Part shown: positions 10,029 through 21,190 of the stretch, in pieces | Position numbering within the stretch: the first letter of the stretch is position 1 | Layout: every line of letters starts with the position of its first letter | Origin: Bryum argenteum | Lineage: Eukaryota > Streptophyta > Bryopsida > Bryales > Bryaceae | Assembly: GCA_037043015.1 (NCBI GenBank) | Contig: CM073328.1 | Location: forward strand, 13,861,495 to 13,925,494 | Length of the DNA: 64,000 nucleotides | Direction of reading: 5' to 3' | Notes under the pieces: model-generated | What the model saw: only the letters and a program-made list of their open reading frames with translations | Database searches by the model: none | What the model was told of the DNA's origin: nothing | Position numbers and translations under genes: made by a program

Positions 10029-13000
10029 CTACTCTTTGTGAAACCTAGTAAATCTCGAAAAACATAAATTTCTATTTTTGTAAATACGCATGAATTTCCA
10101 TTTTTGTAAACAGGCATTATGGAGTTTGTGAAAAAGTTCACCAAAATACCCATCTTTCTCCATGTGGATCTCCATATTTTCAATGTATTCAGCATCAGTC
10201 ACTTGTTCCCATCGTGCAAAAAGGTACCCTTGAACTCCCTTACTCAATAATGTAGAGACATGTAACCTCACCAAAGAGTGTAGAGCCTTGAGATTTGGTA
10301 GGCCTTCAAATTTGTATTCTTCATCAATATTATATTGACCTTCACCTATCTCCCTGATAGTCAACTCTTTTAATTGAGGACACTCCAAAACTCCAAGATT
10401 TGTCAATCTTGTACAACATACCAAAATAAATGAATGCAAGGATGTGCATGGCCTAAAGTCAGGTAAATTGCATAGATTGTCTAGTCTTTTCAACTCCACA
10501 TGCTGTAATGAATCATATATGCCTGAATACTCATCTGTACTTGAATTCCCAGGCAACAACATTGCTACCAGATTTGTGAGCTCGGAGAGCTCCAAGCGAC
10601 GAAGACAATCAAGGCCCTTGAGATTCAGCACTTCGATGTTGGGACATTTACGAAGTTGTAACACCACAAGATTGCTCATTTCTTGCATTGCCTTGCCCAA
10701 TAGAAGTCGAGCATTTGCACATGTTATATCAATAATTCGTAGCCTCACAAGATCAACCCATTTTCTACTTGATGATGAGGCATCACTTCTCAAATTGGTT
10801 CCCATAGTTTGAAATACACCCCAAACATTCTTCAATCCTTTGACATTATGCTCTGTAACATACCACTTGGAAAACTCCTTGTACAAATTCGGCACTGAAA
10901 CATATTCATTATATTCAAGGGTCCGCAAAGTAACCATGCCGGACTTCTTTAAATCCTCCAACTGCATCACATGACATCTTTCTCTTTTAGTCATTTCTCC
11001 CTCAATAACCTACATTAAAATATTTATTACACAAATAATCATCTATAATTAACATCAAGTAAGTCATCCAATACCATCTTCACACTTTTCCTTCTAAAAT
11101 CGACTACCACAAAAAAAGAAAAACATTAGTGAAACACAAAGTTTTGGTACTTACTTGTTTTCTTATTTTTGCTCGACTTTCATCATACAATCTCGAATAA
11201 AACTCAACCAAGTCATCAAGACTTGGATCACCTAAAGATAGGCACCGATCATCATGCAAAAAATATGCAATATCCAAGAACAATAACTTCTCATTGAACT
11301 TGTAAGTGCTAAATTGCATATCCAAAATATCAAAAAGGCCTTTTGAAGAACTCCACACATCTCTCATTGTAACCATTCGCTTATCAAGATGATCTTTCCA
11401 AACCAACATCTGATTGTCCTTGCACCTGCCCAATCGAGAAAAGAAGTCCGCCAATGCCGTCAATGCTAATGGATGATATGATCCACCTTCCGCCGTTTCG
11501 AACCAACATTTCCAAGTACAAATTTCAACAATGTTTCGTTCTTCATATGTCAACTTAAAAATTGACTTCATAGGAGCAGCATGTTTTAAGAATAGTTCCC
11601 CCGCTTCTTCCTTGTGCAACTTAGGCATTGACATGACGAATTCAAAATTTGGCAATACATCCTCTAGAATTGCTTTGCTCTTTGCCACGATCATGATTTT
11701 ACTCTTTGGATGAAAACCACCCATCAAGTACATTCGAGCTTCCATTTGCGAATGGACATCATTTACAACATTGTCCAATACTAGGAGCACCGGCTCCCGC
11801 CTCATGTGCAATCGCAATTGTGTCAATCTCTGCCATGTAGAAGCACATGTGTGAGTCTCATTACACTTTGATCTTGCTCTTCAACTAAAAGTAGTCAGTT
11901 CTCGACTTGGTCGTACACAATGACTATGAATCTTCACTTACTACAATACTAGTTCAACGTGTTTCAAATTATGATGCAATACCTTCTCAAAATCCATGCC
12001 AATAACATCCAACACATTTCTTTTGAAGCCACACAACGTTTTTAAGAGATTCTCTTGGCGACATGCTCTTGGCCCCTTGCCCAACTCCACATGGCACACT
12101 TTGCCTGAAAATTCTCCATAGAAATAATCACACATGGCTTTCGACAATGTTGTTTTTCCAACCCCAGCCATTCCATATAATCCCAATACATCTGCTCCTA
12201 TTGTGGTGTTTTTCACAAATAGGCTCGATATCTCCTGCAACTCATCACAAAGTGACTCACTCAACAGTCAACACAGAAACTAGTGCGAAGCAACTCAAGT
12301 TTACATTCTTCTATAATGAGTAATTTAAAGAACTCTTCCTACAAGCCTTTTAACTCCAATATGATAAAGCATGAACTCTTGATGTTGATCAACCTCACAT
12401 GAACTTCCATAATGCCTTACAAAACACAAGTCGTAATTGATAATGTACAAGTGTATATAATTGGTTATGTGGTCTACTTCTCATTGTAACCTTAATAAGC
12501 AAGAGATCATAAAGTCTACACAACTCTTAGTAATCTTTGAGCAACACAATGCTAACATAGATCATTTATGTGATGAATGAGTCAATATTTGGAACCCTTG
12601 GAAAGCTTCACATACCTCACACATTCGATTGTAACCGACCATACTTTCTGAGCTTCCATATAGAGAGTCTGGTGGTGACAACCTAAGAATGTTTTCAACA
12701 ACAAGCTTTCTATAGGCCACCTCCTTCTTCATTGCATCTTTCTCAAATCTCAAACCATTTGTTTTGCACAAGGCTTTCACAGCCGCGCTCCACTTTGTGA
12801 CATCAATCCTTTCGTCTGTACAAGCATGTTGTTTCCATATAGGCATCCAACGATCCTCGTCTTTCACGTCCTCGATTGATAACTTGAAGAACAATGGAAG
12901 CATGTGCAACTTGTGTCCTCCTCCTCCACGTTGTTGTTGAGCAGAATAAAACTCAACCAACTCCAACATTGGCCACTTGGAAGACAAAAACTCTTCAGAC

Positions 13001-13213
13001 AACACTATCACTGCAACATGACATAGTCGAGCTGCCTCTATTATAAGAGGTGCAAAGTCCTTGCCTTTCGGCAAACTATGGTGTCTCTCATCAAAAAACG
13101 GGAAGAAATATCCGTGACGTTCAAGATCCACACACAACTGCTCCACAAAATCCTTTTGAGCTCCTGAGTGACTAAGAAATATCTTATGTTTGGCTCCATC
13201 CAACTTGAACAAG
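10029..13213 (-). CDS. TIR-NBS-LRR immune receptor, core exons
   Basis: This is an intracellular receptor of the plant TNL class. Four exons join in frame by GT-AG introns: 13213-12616 (TIR), 12234-11950 (P-loop), 11829-11155 (rest of the nucleotide-binding region) and 11009-10029 (LRR to stop). Together they give about 845 residues. The TIR part shows KIFLSHSG and, near its end, SSKWPMLELVEF, where the family's catalytic Glu lies. The nucleotide-binding region shows the P-loop GMAGVGKTT, kinase-2 VLLVLDNV and a GLPL-like PLAL. The last exon is a short, irregular leucine-rich stretch (LVVLQLRKCPNIEVLNL). TIR domains of this class cleave NAD+ when the receptor is triggered. No stop codon breaks these exons, so the gene may be functional. 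The exon edges are my reading and could shift by a few codons. Further N-terminal exons lie upstream. Confidence 0.85.
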
Positions 13214-13361
13214 CTGCAAAATATGGTAATGCATGAGTTTGGCAATGACCTCAACACATCAAACCATCATGCTAATGCAGGTGCAACCTATATTTGATGA
13301 GAGAGGAACATAAGCAATGAAAATAGACAATTGCTATAAATGCTTATTAAATATGGTTTAC

Positions 13362-14204
13362 CTCATCTGCTGCACATTGCATGGGATTCCGGAAGGATGA
13401 TCACTTGGTGCTCCCATGGGCTCACATGAGAATAGAAGGGATTGCATTTCCTGTTTATTTGTGAAGAACATGATATCACCATGAATAACAATATCACCAT
13501 AACAAGGTTGAAATGTACGCTCAGTTTCAGCCTGTAAATAATGAGTTTAAGAGGAATTTATTTACACTTCAGAATCCACTTCAAAGGAGCAGAATTGGAT
13601 AATGAACATACTTCCTATCTGGGTTTCTACCACTTAAAGACTCGAAAGGATTGAGCTATCTTGAATTATGAAAAGAAGAATGTATTAAGGTAGCTACCCG
13701 AATCTAAAGTACTTCGATCAACGTTGGAAATAAAACGAGGTAGAATTGAGTAAAAAGTTGTGTTCAGTTCTTAAAAATCAAGCTCATATTCTAATGTCGA
13801 GAAGAGAGTTGATTCCTTTTACCAAAGTAGAGAAAGAGAAAAGTTCCCTAAGGATATCAAACGCACCTCCTTAGCAAGTTGCATTAGGCCATCATAGTTC
13901 AATACTTCAGAATCACGAACATCATCATTGTTTACATCCTCGATACACTTTCCATTCCACTCATGCTCTACACCATGATTGACCATGTCATCAACATACT
14001 CATAGAACAAATAGGAAAGCAATCGCTTCAGATTATGCAGCCAGTGACAAAGCTTCGATGCCAAAGACAAATGGTATAAGAAACATGCAAACATTTGAAA
14101 GACTTGATCCTGCAATGGAGTCCTCATAAAGAGAATCTTGCTTACCGGACGCAGTTGAACGCAATCGTTTCCTAAGTGGCCCACCTGCCTCACTTGCATC
14201 ATAG
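13362..14204 (-). CDS. N-terminal exons of the TNL gene, inner copy
   Basis: Directly upstream of the TIR exon lie exon 13450-13362 (89 bases, EMQSLLFSCEPMGAPSDHPS...) and coding sequence ending at 13867 (...DGLMQLAKE, then GT). Further upstream is exon 14204-14146 (SYDASEAGGPLRKRLRSTASG). Exon 13450-13362 ends two bases into a codon and the TIR exon supplies the missing base (AG plus C), which supports splicing into the receptor. The acidic segment with DDMVNHG and EDVNNDDV has no domain I know. The join between 14146 and that segment is not resolved. The whole block is repeated upstream at 14484-15349. Confidence 0.55.
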
Positions 14205-14483
14205 CTGCAAAAGGAAGAACAAGCGTGAGATTTAACCCCTCAAACTCCTTGGAGCTCACCAAACATTTAAATTGCACTTTTCAGCCACTTTGTGCAGATG
14301 GAGGTATAGATGACTTCTTAGAGATTGTGCATAGAATTTCAAGTATAAGCGGTCTTACTTGAGTTTGCAACACATCAAACCATCATGCTAATCTAGTAAA
14401 CCTATATCTATCAAGAAAGGAACATCAACAATATTTTGATGAAAATAGACGATTGGCACAAAGGTTTGGAAGACACGGTATAC

Positions 14484-15349
14484 CTCATCTGCTGCACATT
14501 CTGTGTGCTTCCCGAAGGATCATCACTTGCCGCTCCCGTGGGCTGACACGAGAACAGACGAGATTGCAATTCCTGAACATGATATCACAATGAATTTTTG
14601 ATGAGTACGGTACTATAGTTGAAAACCAAGCTCAATCCTCACCTAGAAATGAACTGGAAGTAAGTCCACTTCCACTCCTAAAATCGACTTCACTGATACA
14701 TAGAAGGCACAGGAGAGAGAGAATAGAAACCTACTTCCCATCTGGGCTCGATCCACTACAAGACTAGAAACGATTAAGCTCTTGTGCACAACGAAAACAA
14801 GCATCTACACATCATTTAGGTCGCTACCCAAGTCTAAAGAGCTTCACGCGAAGTTGAAATTGAACCAAGATAGATCTAACTACAAAACTCAATATGCTCA
14901 GATTTTAGGATAAAGATCATATTATGATGTCCAGAAGACAATACTCGTGTTGATCAAAATAGGAAAAGGAATTAGCTACATAAGGATGTGAAACGTACTT
15001 CATTTACAAGCTGCATTGGTCCATCATCGCTCGATACTGAAGAATCAGGAACATTACCATTGCTTACATTCTCAATATGATTTCCATCCTCGTCATGATC
15101 TGCACCTTGATTGACCATATCATCAGTAGAATTAAACATCCAACAACGGAGCAGTCACTTTATCCAGATGCAAAGCCTCTCAAATCCTATTCTGAAGAAA
15201 TCTTGTAAAGAAAACATGCTTGTAGACAAGAATCCAAGACTTGAATGTGGGATTTATTTTTCTCACAATGGGAATCTTGTTTACCACGTGGAGCTGAACA
15301 CAATCGCAGTCGCTTCCGAAGTGGCCCAGTTGCCTCCCTTGCACCATTG
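14484..15349 (-). CDS. N-terminal exons of the TNL gene, outer duplicated copy
   Basis: This block repeats the inner exons. Exon 14572-14484 is also 89 bases (ELQSRLFSCQPTGAASDDPS...). A coding segment ending at 14999 (DDMVNQGADHDEDGN...) and exon 15349 onward (SNGAREATGPLRKRLRL) match the inner copies in order and splice phase. Exon 14572-14484 ends two bases into a codon and exon 14204-14146 begins with the completing base, so both blocks can be spliced in series. No start codon is assigned; the first exon is probably near or above 15.35 kb. The role of the repeated segment is unknown. Confidence 0.5.
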
Positions 15350-16290
15350 CTGCAAAAAGAAGAGCAAGCGTGAGGAGTGAGCACTACAATACAAATCCTT
15401 GTAACTTTTAGTACTCGATAACCAAAAACTGTGATTCGCAATCCCAGACTTATGGTAAAAATTTCCATATATTTTTCATACGATCATGAATCTCACTATT
15501 GCTACAACTGCCATGCTAGATTCAAACCATTACGTGTTTACTGTTTCTAAGATTACAACGGTCATAGCGAATGCTAAACTACCCAAATTACCAATACTGC
15601 CACATCCCATTACGCATTTCAAGGAACTTCAGGGGTTGACCACACGGAAGGTTGATACAGAGGGGGGCATGCTTACAGATGGGAAAATAAAGGATACCTT
15701 GACTTCGAAGACCAGGCACCCATAGTAAAATATATCAGCAGACAGTCATCTGAACTCTACCATGGAAACTGTCGGTACAGATTGCTGCTCATCAGGGCTC
15801 TGAAAAGACGAATACTGCAACTTAGAGCAGTCGTAGCTGTGATGCATCGGCAAAACACAACCTACGTACTACTCCAAAGCTTGCTTGCTTCCAAATCCTA
15901 CATCACATACAACGAAAGGTAGACTAAGTGATTCAGTGGCCACAAAGGAGACTGAGGCAGTGGCAAGCGGCTCAGTAGCAGCCTGAGTGAAACTCACAGA
16001 AAGAAAAGCATTCGCACAGCAGTCCTGACCAGCGGCTCGTCAAACACAAGTTCAGCCATGCAAAACCCACCACTGAAAGCGTGAGAACAAGCCCGAGACT
16101 CCGTCCAAGTCAGTCCCGACACTCCGTCAAGTCAGTGATCGGCCAGCTGAATCGTAAGCCAGTTTAGATGTCGAACCCTTTCAAATGAACATTTCGACAC
16201 TCAAGGTGAAGAAAAGCTCCCGATCGCAACACTGAGGGATTTGTGGACTGACGCAAGCAAGTGTCTGCAACCCTATGTGCTGGAGTGAGT
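15350..16290 (-). promoter_or_regulatory. Presumed 5' region of the TNL gene
   Basis: The stretch lies between the first recognisable exon and the CCAAT array. A short segment at about 15780-15825 (on the minus strand LQYSSFQSPDEQQ) resembles the 89-base exon and may be a third, decayed copy or a first exon. No clear TATA box was picked out. Confidence 0.3.
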
Positions 16291-16293
16291 GAG

Positions 16294-16568
16294 CTTGGTT
16301 GCCGGCCTCCTACCATTTGTCTACAGTACAGCACCCTATTGGTTGCCGGCATCCTACCATTTGTCTGCAGCTACAGCACAGCACCCTATTGGTTGCCGGC
16401 CACCTACCATTTGTCTGCAGCTACAGCACAGCACCCTATTGGTTGCCGGCCACCTACCATTTGTCTGCAGCTACAGCACAGCACCCTATTGGTTGCCGGC
16501 CACCTACCATTTGTCTGCAGCTACAGCACAGCACCCTATTGGTTGCCGGCCTCCTACCATTTGTCTGC
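16294..16568. repeat. 50-bp tandem array with a CCAAT box in each unit
   Basis: About five and a half copies of a 50-bp unit start at 16331, 16381, 16431, 16481 and 16531. Each contains CCCTATTGGTTGCCGG, which on the minus strand reads as CCAAT in a good context (CAACCAATAGGG). The units are almost identical. The array lies about 1 kb upstream of the first seen TNL exon, on the side where its promoter should be. The period is not a multiple of three and all plus-strand frames are open, so the long frames here come from the repeat and are not genes. Confidence 0.9.
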
Positions 16569-19253
16569 GCCTCTTCTTGAAAATGGTCCGTTTGGGTGTG
16601 ACAATGTTACCCACATGCACACAATAGTTTCCCATTTCAACAGTGGCATGTACTCACTGCAAACAGTATAGCGTCAAATTAGGACATGCATTTAGGAACA
16701 CCTTAACGTCCACTTTGATATATTCGTAGTAAACTGTAAAAAAATCCAAAAATACTGAATCCACTATGACTATCCTTCCACTAACTTTTCTAATGGCCGA
16801 AAATTGCTTACATTGAGAACTCCACTACAAATTTCTTGTGCTCGAAATTGTGCCTTGAGCACTCTCCCTTGGATGTTTCCTCTTCGAAGCTTTCTTGGTA
16901 ACCTGGTCGTGAATTCTGATCGTACCACACTGATGTTGAGCTCCAGGCTTCCAGGTTGCTTTTGGGGTTCCTTTTCGTATTTGTGATGCGGCCATTCGGA
17001 CAGTCTACTTATCTGTGTACATAAAGAGAGCTCTCGCACATTGATTTCCGAATTTACAATGTTCGGACGAGATCCCAGGCACTTGTCGACGTTCGAGGAC
17101 CTCGTACAGTACTCTTCAAGGAATTGGGAAGCCATGGTCGGTGGCAAAACACTTGCAGTTCTTCATGGGTGTGAAATTCATTTAGGCGTCTCACAATCAA
17201 AGTGCCGGCGAGTATATATTGAGGGTACATGTCCGTCGCTTACAGAATTACTGGGCATCAGCAGTTCACTTAAATATTCTCGAAAGCACAGGGCATTGCG
17301 TCGTTATATTGCATGCAAGAAATTGCGTGTAAGTTGCATTTGGTGGGTGATGCTTAACTGAAATCCTCATATGCTCTGGATGCTCATCTTTCGTGATCAG
17401 CAGTTTGATTCACCAGTTTGGAACAGTTTATACAATGTCTTGGTCAGTTTCAGCATTTGCGATGGTATGAAATGTCTGGATGGCAGCCCAGAAACCTCTC
17501 GCTACTCGCCCACCTGCTAGACATACTGCACTCATACGACGATTCTTTGGTGCTTTGAAAATGAACGTCTCTTGCGGTCAAGCTCTGACTGCAAACTACA
17601 AAGGGCTTGTCTTCTGGTGTTCCAGCAGTTGGGCAGGTGCGCATGAATTTCATCCCCTTGTGCAACCTTCGTGTGGAAAAGGAAATAATCTATACAGCTG
17701 CATTACGAGGACGTTTGTAGTTGGCCGACATTCGCAAAGGCTACTGAATGGGATCAGTTTCGATGTCGTGTCTTGATCCATGGAGATCTCCCGTCTGTAC
17801 GAGGCTTACGAATGTCGGTCAAGTACAAAACGACCCCGTATGCAGGCAACTGCATCATTAGGTGGTCGATTGCATTCCAAAAACGAAGACTGCGTAAGAG
17901 GATGAATGCCATGCACAGCTTGCAAATTGTTCAAGCACCAAGTTCAAATTGATGGAGAATTATTTAACCAAACGACGAGCGCTTCGAAACTCGAAGTCGA
18001 AACTCGCACCGATGAATCCTAGTATCATCGGCAGAGTCATCAACATCGATGACAGAGCAACGATGAGATCGTCTCTGTCTGTAGATAGAACACCTGCCTG
18101 GGAGCTGATCGATCAATCCAGCCAACAAAGCATAGTTTGTTCATCATGTCATGCGGGACTAGTTGATTTACTGGATCAGTGTAATATGCTTCTTGCGGTT
18201 TGATTCGCAATTGGGCGAGTAGCTAGAGGATCCTGGGCTATTTCTACCTCGGAAACCTATGGAATAGCGTATGCTGAAACTCAATGAGACATCGTATACT
18301 CTGAATTTCGAATGACATCACAATTTTTTGAGTGTACCGCTGAATACAGAAATCAGTATTCACTTACCTTGCAATTTTTCCTTTTACTCTGGCACGAAAT
18401 GTAACGTCTGGTAGAAAATTCATAATCGGATAGGATTGCGGCTGAATTGGATCGATCAACTCCAAGCTGCTGTGAGGACGAAAAGGCGATGTCCTCGTGG
18501 TTGTTGTCGATGCTGTCGAGGCTTCTGGTTACACTGAAATTCATGGACACCTTGAAAATGAACCTCTTCAAATCGAGGTTAGACTTCGGAATCAATCTCA
18601 TATCTCGTTTTCAATTCTTGATGTTGCTTATCAGAATGTGAGAACAATAAAGCAAACACCCACAAAGTGCACATATTTCTAGAACAATTTTTACCGTCTG
18701 ATACTCCAAGTAACCTCAACAATTGGCAAGCTGCACATGCATGATATCCATGCAACTTTTGCTTGAAAAATGGAGTGATTTATTTAATATTAACAAAAAG
18801 ACTATCTCCTATGTAACCTTGGACAAGCCAAGAGTGCACAAGATGATGAATGTCAAACACAACTTGCCAAATATTGAACTAGAGTCATTAACAACAAGTT
18901 GAATTTGGTGCAGAATTATATCAGAGCACCAACAAGACAAGCATTTTGTGAGCATTTGTCTTAGTTGTCTAGCACAAAAGGTATCATGGAGGAGCAATCT
19001 TGAAGAATCAAATATGAGCTCCGTTTCAAAGTCAAAACTCGATCACAAGAAAGGGTGTCCATTAATCATAGTATGAGCAGCAGCCTCATTTCCGATAATA
19101 GCGCGTGCTTCGACTAGGAGAAGGCTCTATAACACGTGCAAGTTGATTGATTTGATTGAGATTGATCAAATTGAGCCATAATTCTTCTATGAGATGCACT
19201 TTTGAAAAGTAATTGAAGCTTTTATAGCTCAATGCACTTTATGTGGAGCTAAA

Positions 19254-19508
19254 AACCTCAATCTCGTTAAAATGGCAATATGCCATGTGCCATTTTGTCA
19301 CACCAAATCTTACATATGTGCTCACATGGAATGGTGACAGTATTCTATAATATCACAATTTTTTCAATAAAATCACTCCTTTATATACATTGTCACTTAT
19401 TTTTCATAATATCACCTTCAAATTCTGTTATATCACATGGTTTTTGAACTACAGTTCAGAAAGTTGAGGTATGCCATTTTACCGGACCATTTCAATGAGA
19501 TTGGGGTT
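19254..19508. mobile_element. MITE, 255 bp, TSD TAAA (family 1, copy in B)
   Basis: This is the same insertion as 2520-2774, copied with the duplication. TAAA flanks it at 19250-19253 and 19509-19512. It has the same AACCTCAATCTCG left end and GATTGGGGTT right end. Confidence 0.85.
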
Positions 19509-20786
19509 TAAAAATTAAAAAATTGCTTGTTGCATAGAAAGTTTTGACTCCTATGTGGTTGCATGCATGCATGGACGTTTGCACTTGCTGATATTGGAAA
19601 CCTACAGAATAGGAGACTTCCATGGACGAGGACGTGGTCATGATTGCACGACTGCTTGAAGTCATGAGACTGAGGATGAATGCCATACGCAGCTGAAATT
19701 GAGTCAGAGAGAGCAAGTTCTAGAGTAATGTACGATTATGTTAGAGCATCAAAAGACATGCAATGTATAAGTTGCGGTTAAAGCTCAATCGCAGAACACC
19801 TTCAATTCTCATGGCTTCACTGATGATTGCTTAGTATGAGCTGCAACCTTGAGGCGATCGCTAGTAACATGATAGCTAGCTGGAGACAGGCATAGTGTGG
19901 ATTGACTCCCAGGTCGGCAAGTAGCAAGAGATAACCTAAGGACACAACTATCTAATGAAAAATGGTTTCATTGCTGCAATGCAAACTTGTGTAAAATACC
20001 TATCATCGCTTCAAGAGCTTTTTCCTAAGCTTAACAGAAATATCATCTTCACACAAAAGGTGTTCTCATTAATGAGGGCCGCTGAGCAACATACTCATTT
20101 GCCGTACAAGAACACAATGCCGAACACGGAAAAGGGGATTATCTGCATATTCTTCGACTAGGATCAACTCAATTCCCAAATGTTTGCTTATGATAAATCG
20201 AATACCACTTTATCTGTACCGGTTAGAAACGAATACCGTAGAAAATAACGCTCCTTAATGAGGGAAAGCAGATCAGATCATTTGTTCGTACTCATTGTGC
20301 TTATTGGGATCTGGGGTAACATGAGAACTGGCAAGCAATTTAGTAACCCAAGATTTTTTATTCCAACAAAAAAATATCCTCACAGAAGGCAATTGCCAAT
20401 GAAATGTATTAAGAGAGGATATGCACACCTGTTTCGCCAAGTTAAGTGATGTGTAACCCCAGTCGATTGTGCTCAACCTTGAACTGAAAAACGCCATACA
20501 CATCTGGAATTTGGTATTCAGTGACGAACAATCCATGTTTATGTGGAAGTCAGATAATCTAGTCAGAGCTATTGTCATCATCATGTGATTCCTGCTCTAG
20601 ACTTGACCTTCAACACATAATATTACACTTTAGAATGAGGAACACCCAACAATTAGGAGCACCCAACTTAAAACACCGATGGCTGAAATGAGGTGAAAGA
20701 AATAGGGTCTTTCACCTCATTTCGGTGAAAGAAAACGAAAAGCTACAGTAACTCTTAAAACGCTAGAGTTCCTTTAAAAGGCTTGA

Positions 20787-21190
20787 ATCTGAGCTGGAGT
20801 ATGAGCTCGAGTATGAGCTAGAGTATGAGCTAGAGTATGAGCTAGAGTATGAACTAGAGTATGAGCTAGAGTATGAAACCCCAATTCCGTTAAAATGGCA
20901 GTATGCCATGTGCCATTTTGTCACAGTAGATCTTACATTTGTGCTCATATAAAATGGTATATTCTGTAATATCACTTTTTTTTTTGGTAATATCACTTCT
21001 TTATATACATTGTCACTCATTTTCCCTAATATCACCTTAAAATTCTGTTATATCACATGGTTTTTGAGCTACAGTTCAGAAAGTTGAGGTGTGCCATTTT
21101 ACCGGAATAATGCCATTTTAACGGAATTGGGGTTATGAGCTAGAGTATGAACTAGAGTATGAGCTAGAGTATGAGCTAGAGTATGAGCAA
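20787..21190. repeat. 12-bp array (TATGAGCTAGAG) split by a MITE
   Basis: About seven units of TATGAGCTAGAG or close variants precede the MITE at 20877-21134 and about four follow it. Removing the insert and one copy of ATGA restores an uninterrupted unit. The array is absent from copies A and C, so it expanded in B after the copies separated. The Tyr-Ser repeat read on the minus strand comes from the repeat itself. Confidence 0.9.
20877..21134. mobile_element. MITE, 258 bp, TSD ATGA (family 1, youngest copy)
   Basis: The perfect inverted ends are 24 bp and begin AACCCCAATTCCGTTAAAAT. ATGA flanks both sides (20873-20876 and 21135-21138). Because the target is a regular 12-bp array, the empty site can be inferred exactly. 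The interior has repeated TAATATCAC motifs and no coding sequence. The intact ends mark it as the youngest of the four members here. Confidence 0.93.

Noticed and set aside
16261-16671. Three overlapping plus-strand open frames of 93-136 residues
   Set aside because: They arise because the 50-bp unit has no stop in any plus frame and its period is not a multiple of three; the same peptide appears cyclically in all frames.
20763-21035. Minus-strand Tyr-Ser repeat protein
   Set aside because: It is the 12-bp array read in one frame and continues into a MITE.
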